Shown piece after piece: positions 1-4,247 of a stretch of DNA of 5,893 nt. The stretch is taken from NCBI GenBank assembly GCA_018894595.1, contig JAHIPN010000102.1, forward strand, positions 1 to 5,893. The letters are read 5' to 3'. This DNA comes from a bacterium (lineage in GTDB: Bacteria; Atribacterota; JS1; SB-45; 34-128). Every line of letters begins with the position of its first letter. The first letter of the stretch is position 1. The translations under genes were made by a program, and so were the position numbers. The notes under the pieces are model-generated. The model saw nothing but the letters and a program-made list of their open reading frames with translations. It searched no databases and was not told the DNA's origin.

Positions 1-963
1 AGAGTTAGTAATTATTTTAACAATGTCAGGATATTTTTCATCTTTACTACCATTATTCATTTTTTCTTTTAAGGAAATACTTTCTTCTTTTAAGATAGAA
101 TTCATAATAGCAATGATTGAATCTTTTGTATTTTCTAAATTACCGGACTTTTCATCAAAGGTTATTATTTTATTAGTTGTGGGTTGTATTTTGATAGCCA
201 GACTAACAGCAATGACAATATCAGCTCCCATTTTTTTTGCTAAATCTACGGGGACAGGGTCTACTACTCCTCCATCTACCAGATAACGGTCATCGTATTT
301 TACCGGGATAAATATTCCCGGTATAGATATGCTTGCTCTTACCGCATCAGCTACTTTCCCTTGATGTAAGATAACCCTTTCCCCGCTTTCTATATCAGTA
401 GCTACTGCAGCAAAAGGGATATTAAGTTCATCAAAGGTTTTATCTTCTAATCCCCAATCAATGAGCATATTTTCTATTTTATTTCCACGAATCAAACCGG
501 AGCGAGGGATAGTAAAGTCCATCAAAGAAAGCATTTTTCTTTTATTTAATAACAAGACCGCCTTTTCCATATTTTCAATGGAATCACCTGCAGCATAAAG
601 AGAGCCTACTAATGAACCGATACTTGTACCGGCAATTATATCAATGGGTATACCATATGCTTGCAATACCTGAATTACTCCTATATGAGCAAACCCCCGG
701 GCAGAACCACCGCCTAAGGCAAGTCCAATTTTTAACCCTTTTTTCTTGAATTCTGATACCAGCTCTTCTAATTCAAAGTCTCTTTTTGCTATTATTTTAA
801 TTTCCCCATCTTTACCGATAGATATCTTACCTTCTAATATAGAATCTACTGAACTTGCATCATTTGTCCCTGTTTGTTTTTGGGCTGAAGCGGATAGGAA
901 AATAGCAAAAAGACTGCATAGTAAAATTAAAATCAATGCTACTAAAAATATTTTTTTTGACAT
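1..963 (-). CDS. Patatin-like phospholipase, exported (3' end outside window)
   Basis: The minus strand is open from an ATG at 961-963 to the window edge, giving 321 residues with no stop. The N-terminus is a signal peptide: KK, then a hydrophobic run at about residues 5-23, then A25-S-A27 before Q28, a good signal peptidase I site. A patatin domain starts near residue 76. It has the oxyanion loop G84-G-G-S-A-R-G90, the nucleophile elbow G112-T-S114-I-G116 and the catalytic Asp in D230-G-G232, so the Ser-Asp dyad is complete. The order matches RssA/NTE-type bacterial patatins, which hydrolyse acyl esters of phospholipids. Export would place the enzyme outside the cytoplasmic membrane, unless the hydrophobic segment stays as an anchor. 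An AAGGTG ribosome site lies 6 nt upstream and overlaps the stop of a small leader ORF. The family call is firm. The substrate is unknown and the C-terminus is not visible. Confidence 0.93.
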   Translation of the reverse strand, partial: MSKKIFLVALILILLCSLFAIFLSASAQKQTGTNDASSVDSILEGKISIGKDGEIKIIAKRDFELEELVSEFKKKGLKIGLALGGGSARGFAHIGVIQVLQAYGIPIDIIAGTSIGSLVGSLYAAGDSIENMEKAVLLLNKRKMLSLMDFTIPRSGLIRGNKIENMLIDWGLEDKTFDELNIPFAAVATDIESGERVILHQGKVADAVRASISIPGIFIPVKYDDRYLVDGGVVDPVPVDLAKKMGADIVIAVSLAIKIQPTTNKIITFDEKSGNLENTKDSIIAIMNSILKEESISLKEKMNNGSKDEKYPDIVKIITNS

Positions 964-968
964 TTTAA

Positions 969-1028
969 TCACCTTTTTTCTTTGTAATTTTTGTATTTTT
1001 TATCCATTCCATATTCTTCTCCACGCAT
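969..1028 (-). CDS. Possible 19-residue leader peptide upstream of the patatin gene
   Basis: A minus-strand ORF begins with ATG at 1026-1028 and ends with TGA at 969-971, encoding MRGEEYGMDKKYKNYKEKR. It is preceded by an unusually strong purine run, GAGGAGGAGG at 1031-1040, which offers AGGAGG about 5 nt from the ATG. Its stop codon lies inside the ribosome site of the patatin gene (AAGGTGATT), and only 5 nt separate the TGA from the patatin ATG. That layout fits translational coupling or a leader peptide. The peptide is hydrophilic and basic, with five Lys and two Arg, and resembles no family I know. Translation is inferred only from the ribosome site and the spacing. The purine run could be chance in AT-rich, A-rich DNA. 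Confidence 0.42.
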   Translation of the reverse strand: MRGEEYGMDKKYKNYKEKR

Positions 1029-1068
1029 TTCCTCCTCCTCTTAAATGCCCGTTAATTTCAGTTAACAG

Positions 1069-1086
1069 TTAATCTAATTGGATTAA
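1069..1086. promoter_or_regulatory. Short imperfect palindrome upstream of the patatin leader
   Basis: TTAATC at 1069-1074 and GATTAA at 1081-1086 are inverted around TAATTG, giving an 18-bp palindrome with one mismatched pair. It sits about 40 bp upstream of the small ORF on the minus strand and could be an operator. AT-rich palindromes of this length are common by chance. I see no convincing -35/-10 pair for the minus-strand gene. The rest of 1087-1152 shows nothing I can name. Confidence 0.22.
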
Positions 1087-1152
1087 AATCGTATCTTTTT
1101 GGTATTAACAGCCATCCCTTTATTTTATATTACTAATTACTAAGAAATTATG

Positions 1153-1194
1153 CAAGTGTCAAGGGGACGGTTCCAAGTGTCAAGGGGACGGTTC
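1153..1194 (+). repeat. Two exact tandem copies of a 21-bp repeat
   Basis: Positions 1153-1173 and 1174-1194 are identical. Each starts CAAGTGTCAAGGGG and ends ACGGTTC. The second copy forms most of the left inverted repeat of the RAYT element. The first lacks the TTGACA arm downstream and so cannot form the same hairpin. The layout looks like slippage or a partial duplication at the element end. Confidence 0.95.
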
Positions 1195-1204
1195 TATTGA
1201 CAAT
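1178..1204 (+). repeat. Left inverted repeat / REP-like hairpin of the RAYT element
   Basis: TGTCAA at 1178-1183 pairs with TTGACA at 1197-1202 around a 13-nt loop (1184-1196) that contains GGGGACGGTTC. The whole 27-bp unit is inverted at 2037-2063 with one mismatch. It is the probable binding or cleavage site of the adjacent transposase. The TTGACA arm also serves as a candidate -35 box for that gene. Confidence 0.85.
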
Positions 1205-1225
1205 ATTGCACCAAAGGAATAAAAT
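1197..1225 (+). promoter_or_regulatory. Promoter of the RAYT gene; -35 box is the hairpin arm
   Basis: TTGACA at 1197-1202 is followed by a 17-bp spacer and TAAAAT at 1220-1225, that is, a perfect -35 box and a five-of-six -10 box. Transcription would start near 1232, about 20 nt before the transposase ATG and just ahead of its ribosome site. The -35 box is the 3' arm of the left REP-like hairpin, so transposase binding there could compete with RNA polymerase. This regulatory link is inferred. Confidence 0.7.
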
Positions 1226-1251
1226 GACATAAATAGTAAGGAGGAGATAAA

Positions 1252-2061
1252 ATGCCCAGATATCCCAGACAATACAGTAAAACGGGAATATATCACATCA
1301 TGCTCCGGGGGAATGAAAGAAAAAACATATTTATTGACGAAGAAGACAAGGAAAAAATTGTTAAGACAGTTATTAAAAAGAAAGCAAACGGAGCCTTTAA
1401 ATTATATGCCTATTGTGTAATGAATAATCACCTACACCTGGTTATCAAAGAGCAAAAAGAACCAATATCAAAAGTAATTAAAAAGATTGCTACTGGCTAC
1501 GCCTATTATTTTAATAAAAAATATAAAAGAGTGGGGCATGTCTTTCAGGATAGATATAAAAGTGAAACAATAGAAGACGAGCCCTATTTGCTATCTGTAA
1601 TAAGATATGTTCATAATAACCCGGAGAAAGCAGGGATAACTAAAAAGGAAAAATATAAATGGGGCAGTTATAACAACTATATTAGAATATTAACCGTTAA
1701 GGCAGGGGTCCCTGAAATAAAAGAAATACTGGAAATATTTTCTCTAGATATAAAAAAAGCACTAAAGGAATTTATTTATTACAGTGATAAGCATGAAGAA
1801 AAGAACTTTCTGGAGATGAAAAAAATTATAGAGTTTGAAATAAACGAAGAAAACGTTAAAGAATATATAAATAAATATATAAAATCAGAAAACCTAAACA
1901 AAGAAGACTTAAAAAAAAGAGAACATATCAGGCAAAGGGACAACCTGATTCATCAACTGATAAAAAAATCAAATTTATCAAAAAGGAGAATAGCTATTTT
2001 AGTTGGAGTAAACCGGGAAACGCTAAGGATATTGTCATTGTCAAAAGAACCGTCCCCTTGA
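1252..2061 (+). CDS. REP-associated tyrosine transposase (RAYT, IS200-like Y1/HUH family)
   Basis: This 269-residue HUH single-strand nuclease/transposase would nick DNA through a tyrosine and form a 5'-phosphotyrosine link. The N-terminus carries the RAYT signature around YHIMLRGNERKNIF (14-27). The metal-binding HUH motif is H60-L-H62 in NNHLHLV. The tyrosine region is G82-Y-A-Y-Y-F-N88, followed by GHVFQDRYKS (95-104); Y83 is the likely nucleophile by position in the family. YVHNNPEKAGI (119-129) is also typical. The C-terminal part (about 232-262) resembles the helix-turn-helix often found in larger RAYTs. AAGGAGG at 1239-1245 lies about 6 nt before the ATG. The last residues, SKEPSP, and the stop are encoded by the right inverted repeat. 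All key residues are present, so the gene looks intact. The AT-rich, Lys-rich composition matches the neighbours, which argues against very recent arrival. Confidence 0.92.
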   Translation: MPRYPRQYSKTGIYHIMLRGNERKNIFIDEEDKEKIVKTVIKKKANGAFKLYAYCVMNNHLHLVIKEQKEPISKVIKKIATGYAYYFNKKYKRVGHVFQDRYKSETIEDEPYLLSVIRYVHNNPEKAGITKKEKYKWGSYNNYIRILTVKAGVPEIKEILEIFSLDIKKALKEFIYYSDKHEEKNFLEMKKIIEFEINEENVKEYINKYIKSENLNKEDLKKREHIRQRDNLIHQLIKKSNLSKRRIAILVGVNRETLRILSLSKEPSP

Positions 2062-2063
2062 CA
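2037..2063 (-). repeat. Right inverted repeat / REP-like hairpin overlapping the RAYT stop codon
   Basis: TGTCAA at 2039-2044 and TTGACA at 2058-2063 form a 6-bp stem with a 13-nt loop (2045-2057). The unit is the reverse complement of 1178-1204 except for one base. The transposase stop TGA at 2059-2061 lies in the 3' arm. TTGACATTC at 2058-2066 recurs 13 bp later at 2071-2079. Confidence 0.85.
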
Positions 2064-2070
2064 TTCCGAT

Positions 2071-2099
2071 TTGACATTCTAATTTAAAAAAAATATAAT
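2071..2099 (+). promoter_or_regulatory. Perfect-consensus promoter of the dipeptidase gene
   Basis: TTGACA at 2071-2076, a 17-bp spacer and TATAAT at 2094-2099 match the sigma-70/SigA consensus at all 12 positions. The expected start near 2106 leaves a leader of about 125 nt before the dipeptidase ATG at 2231. The -35 box lies in a second copy of the TTGACATTC string that also forms the edge of the RAYT repeat, so the element border appears to have helped build this promoter. Confidence 0.85.
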
Positions 2100-2165
2100 G
2101 ACCATGAAAGAAATTCTAACAATAGCTTAATGGGTATCACGCACTGGACAGTAATTCGCGATAAC

Positions 2166-2183
2166 GTCGACTAGTAGGTCGAC
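2166..2183 (+). other. Hairpin in the dipeptidase 5' leader
   Basis: GTCGAC at 2166-2171 and GTCGAC at 2178-2183 flank TAGTAG. Because GTCGAC is self-complementary, the two copies can pair as a 6-bp stem with a 6-nt loop. It lies in the middle of the leader of about 125 nt, in a GC-richer patch than the rest of the intergenic DNA. It could be a regulatory or mRNA-stabilising stem, or it could be meaningless. It has no U-tract, so it is not a terminator. Confidence 0.35.
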
Positions 2184-2230
2184 TTTGGTAACAACACTTT
2201 TCAAATATTTAATAGAAAGGAGTTTTAATT

Positions 2231-3973
2231 ATGAAGAAAATGATAAAAATAATCATCATAGTACTCATCTTAAGCATTATAAATATTGTGTCTATACAGG
2301 CCCTGGCGTGTACGACCATGCTCGTCACCAGGGGGGCGTCACAGGACGGCTCGGTAATTGTCGCTCATTCGGACGACAGTGAATTGTTCGATCAGCGTCT
2401 GGTTTATGTGCCAGCCGCAGATCATAAACCCGGATCATTACGACCTGTATATTACGATGCTGCATCGTTAGGCAACAGACCGGAATATCACGGGTATGAG
2501 CTACGCCGTTATGTCGGTACTCAACGTGGTCCTACCTATGAAAATTCCGATCAGCCTCAGAGCATACCGCTTGGTTATATTCCGCAAGTCGAACATACTT
2601 ATGCGTACTTTGATGGCAGCTACGCCATCATGAACGAACATCAGCTTATGTTCGGCGAGTGCACTGACGGAACCAAAATCCAACCCGATCCGGTACCTGG
2701 CAAACTTATTTTCTACAGCGCTGAACTGAGTCGCGTAGCGGCGGAACGCTGTAAAACAGCACGCGAAGCCGTTGAATTGATCGGTTATCTTATTGAAAAC
2801 TACGGCTACTACGGCACAGGCGAAACACTGCCCATCGGGGATACTGAAGAAGGCTGGGTCATAGAAATGGCCCCCAGTCCTGAAGGCACAGGCGGCCTTT
2901 GGGTGGCAAAAAAAGTACCCGATGGCGAGGTATTCGTAGCGGCAAATGAGCTGCGTATCCGTGAAATCGACCCTGATGATCCCAACATGCTATATTCCAA
3001 AAACCTTCATGCCATTGCTGAAAAACATGGATGGTGGAAACCGGAAGATGGCAAGTTGGATTGGCTGCGAACCGTCAGTCTGGGAGAATACAGCCATCCC
3101 TACTATTCGCTCCGCCGGGTCTGGCGTTTGCAGGCGCGAATGGCACCTTCGCAGGAAAAATCACCGTGGGTTGAAGATGGCTTTACGAATGAATATCCAT
3201 TTTCCATTAAACCGGACAAGAAACTTAGCGTCCGCGATGTCATGAGTTTGTATCGCGATTACTATCAGGGGACTGAGTTTGATCAATCAAAAGGAATAAC
3301 AGCAGGACCTTTCGGCTCTCCCTACCGCTATCCCGGACCCATGGATGCGGGGGGCGATACCGGTGATCCGAATGCTGAACTGGAAGGTGCATGGGAACGT
3401 CCGATTTCCATCTATCGCTGCGGATTCAGCTATGTTTGTCAGGCACGCGGCTGGCTGCCGGATCCCATCGGGGGCTTGCTCTGGTTCGGTCCGGATAGCC
3501 CTATGAGCACCTGCTACGTACCTTTCTACGTGGGTGTCTTAAATATCGCCGCACCATATTACACGTGTGACACTACAGCCTTCAGCCAGGAAAGCGCGTG
3601 GTGGGCCTTTAACTTTGTGGCCAACTGGGCTGGCCTGAAGTACAGCTATATGATCAAAGATATTCAGCAAAAGCAGGACGAAATCGAGTACGTTTTAATT
3701 GAAAGTATCAAGGAGATGGATAAACAGGCGCTTGCTCTTTACAAAGAAGACCCGAAAAAGGCGCAGGAACTGCTCACCACATACTGTAAAACGCAGGCCA
3801 ACCAGGTTGTAGAAGAATGGTGGAATCTTGCCTGGACTCTTGTAGCCCGTTATGATGATGGTTATGTCAACGCACCGGAAGAAATGGCCCAGGAAGTCGG
3901 CTATCCCGAAGATTGGTATGGTAAATCGGAATGGCCCAACGGTCCAACAACCTACGAAAAACCAAAGAACTAA
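2231..3973 (+). CDS. Secreted dipeptidase, peptidase family C69 (Ntn hydrolase)
   Basis: This 580-residue protein matches family C69 dipeptidases (PepD type), whose N-terminal Cys is the nucleophile. Residues 1-26 are a signal peptide: KKMIK, a long Ile/Leu/Val core, then A24-L-A26. The next residues are C27-T-T29, the family's hallmark N-terminus, followed by DGS (39-41) and HSDD (46-49). Later motifs are MNEHQLMFGECT (134-145), DTEEGWVIEM (204-213) and VAANELRIREID (236-247). Signal peptidase I cleavage after A26 would expose Cys27, so export and activation would be one step. The expected product acts outside the membrane on peptides for nutrition or wall turnover. AAAGGAG at 2216-2222 is 8 nt before the ATG. 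The mature part is far richer in GC than its neighbours and rarely uses ATA, which suggests acquisition by transfer. It appears monocistronic: a perfect promoter lies upstream, and the next strong terminator is at 4118-4146. Confidence 0.92.
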   Translation: MKKMIKIIIIVLILSIINIVSIQALACTTMLVTRGASQDGSVIVAHSDDSELFDQRLVYVPAADHKPGSLRPVYYDAASLGNRPEYHGYELRRYVGTQRGPTYENSDQPQSIPLGYIPQVEHTYAYFDGSYAIMNEHQLMFGECTDGTKIQPDPVPGKLIFYSAELSRVAAERCKTAREAVELIGYLIENYGYYGTGETLPIGDTEEGWVIEMAPSPEGTGGLWVAKKVPDGEVFVAANELRIREIDPDDPNMLYSKNLHAIAEKHGWWKPEDGKLDWLRTVSLGEYSHPYYSLRRVWRLQARMAPSQEKSPWVEDGFTNEYPFSIKPDKKLSVRDVMSLYRDYYQGTEFDQSKGITAGPFGSPYRYPGPMDAGGDTGDPNAELEGAWERPISIYRCGFSYVCQARGWLPDPIGGLLWFGPDSPMSTCYVPFYVGVLNIAAPYYTCDTTAFSQESAWWAFNFVANWAGLKYSYMIKDIQQKQDEIEYVLIESIKEMDKQALALYKEDPKKAQELLTTYCKTQANQVVEEWWNLAWTLVARYDDGYVNAPEEMAQEVGYPEDWYGKSEWPNGPTTYEKPKN

Positions 3974-4042
3974 CCATGATGCACTGGTAAAAAGGCAAAA
4001 AGGCTGTCAGGGATAAAGATAGAACAAAGGGTTTTAAAGCTA

Positions 4043-4070
4043 TTGACAAATCAGTCCTCTAAGTTATAAT
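4043..4070 (+). promoter_or_regulatory. Perfect-box promoter with 16-bp spacing
   Basis: TTGACA at 4043-4048 and TATAAT at 4065-4070 match both consensus boxes exactly, 16 bp apart. The predicted start is near 4077. A strong terminator follows only about 40 nt later, so most transcripts from here should be about 70-75 nt long. Confidence 0.78.
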
Positions 4071-4076
4071 ACAATT

Positions 4077-4150
4077 ATAAGATAAGCTTGTTAATTTAGA
4101 TCGGGATGCCGGTCGATAAAAAGTCTCCTTTTACAGGAGACTTTTTATTT
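4077..4150 (+). ncRNA. Candidate small RNA or attenuated leader, about 74 nt
   Basis: The interval runs from the predicted start of the 4043-4070 promoter to the T-tract of the 4118-4146 terminator and holds no ORF with a ribosome site. Before the terminator, ATCG at 4100-4103 can pair with CGAT at 4114-4117 around a GC-rich core (GGGATGCCGG), giving a second small stem. The unit could be a free small RNA. It could also be an attenuator leader for the ATPase gene at 4248, with read-through under some condition. I do not recognise a known riboswitch core. Both ends are predicted from promoter and terminator only. Confidence 0.45.
4118..4150 (+). terminator. Strong intrinsic terminator
   Basis: AAAAAGTCTCC at 4118-4128 is perfectly complementary to GGAGACTTTTT at 4136-4146, with the 7-nt loop TTTTACA. 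The stem has 11 bp, and TTTTTATTTT on the + strand forms the U-tract. It ends the short transcript from 4043-4070. It is also the first good terminator downstream of the dipeptidase gene, since none is visible at 3974-4042. The A-tract on the other side makes it potentially bidirectional. Confidence 0.88.
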
Positions 4151-4178
4151 TGAAGAGATAAACCATGGAATAAACTAA

Positions 4179-4206
4179 TTGACTTATTTATAATATATAG
4201 TATACT
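4179..4206 (+). promoter_or_regulatory. Probable promoter of the ATPase gene
   Basis: TTGACT at 4179-4184 and TATACT at 4201-4206 lie 16 bp apart, each matching five of six consensus bases. The -10 box lies within the left arm of the 35-bp palindrome, so a repressor there would block initiation. Two alternative -10 boxes, TATAAT at 4189-4194 and at 4213-4218, lack a good -35 box. Confidence 0.5.
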
Positions 4207-4233
4207 TATAAGTATAATACTTTAAAGTATACT
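4199..4233. promoter_or_regulatory. 35-bp nested palindrome, probable operator of the ATPase gene
   Basis: The outer arms AGTATACTT (4199-4207) and AAGTATACT (4225-4233) enclose the inner arms AAGTAT (4210-4215) and ATACTT (4217-4222). All are centred on base 4216. Fifteen of 17 base pairs are complementary; only 4208/4224 and 4209/4223 fail. The same AGTAT/ATACT core therefore occurs four times as paired half-sites, a form expected for cooperative binding of two repressor dimers. It overlaps the candidate -10 box and ends 4 bp before the GGAGGG ribosome site. As RNA it could instead hide that site. Confidence 0.6.
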
Positions 4234-4247
4234 ATTTGGAGGGTATT

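Larger units (their letters stand above)
1153..2063 (+). mobile_element. RAYT (REP-associated tyrosine transposase) element with flanking inverted repeats
   Basis: A Y1/HUH transposase gene is enclosed by inverted copies of one repeat. The left copy at 1178-1204 and the right copy at 2037-2063 are reverse complements over 27 bp with one mismatch. An additional direct 21-bp copy lies immediately to the left at 1153-1173. Each inverted copy can fold into a hairpin with TGTCAA/TTGACA arms, the kind of imperfect palindrome that IS200/IS605-like and REP-associated transposases recognise. The outer ends are set by the outermost repeat bases. HUH elements leave no target duplication to confirm them. 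RAYTs are usually domesticated single-copy genes that spread REP-like sequences, so this may not be an independently mobile insertion sequence. Confidence 0.78.

Noticed and set aside
746..1072. A 108-codon open frame on the + strand opposite the patatin gene
   Set aside because: It is antisense to the signal peptide and N-terminal part of a clearly conserved gene, has no ribosome site and resembles no family.
1134..1162. Minus-strand TTGACA in the first 21-bp repeat (1157-1162) as the -35 box of a patatin promoter
   Set aside because: At 17 bp the -10 position reads TAATTA, a poor match. The TATAAA further on is about 27 bp away, too far.
1153..1194. Tandem repeats considered as a CRISPR array
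   Set aside because: The units abut with no spacers, only two copies exist, and no cas gene is visible.
2166..2183. Paired GTCGAC (SalI) sites as evidence of a cloning linker
   Set aside because: The surrounding DNA shows no vector sequence, and two six-base sites can occur naturally. There is no other sign of an engineered join.
2501..3000. Open frames on the minus strand and in another + frame within the dipeptidase gene
   Set aside because: They arise because GC-rich coding DNA has few stops. None has a ribosome site or a recognisable motif, and the C69 frame is continuous with conserved motifs throughout.
4077..4150. Known riboswitch classes for the short transcript before the ATPase
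   Set aside because: I could not match the core to the c-di-GMP, preQ1 or fluoride consensus by eye. It is therefore left as an unnamed candidate RNA.
4236..4247. TTG at 4236 as the start of the ATPase
   Set aside because: It has no ribosome site upstream and lies directly beside the palindrome. GTG 4248 has GGAGGG before it and yields the family-typical N-terminus MFVNR.
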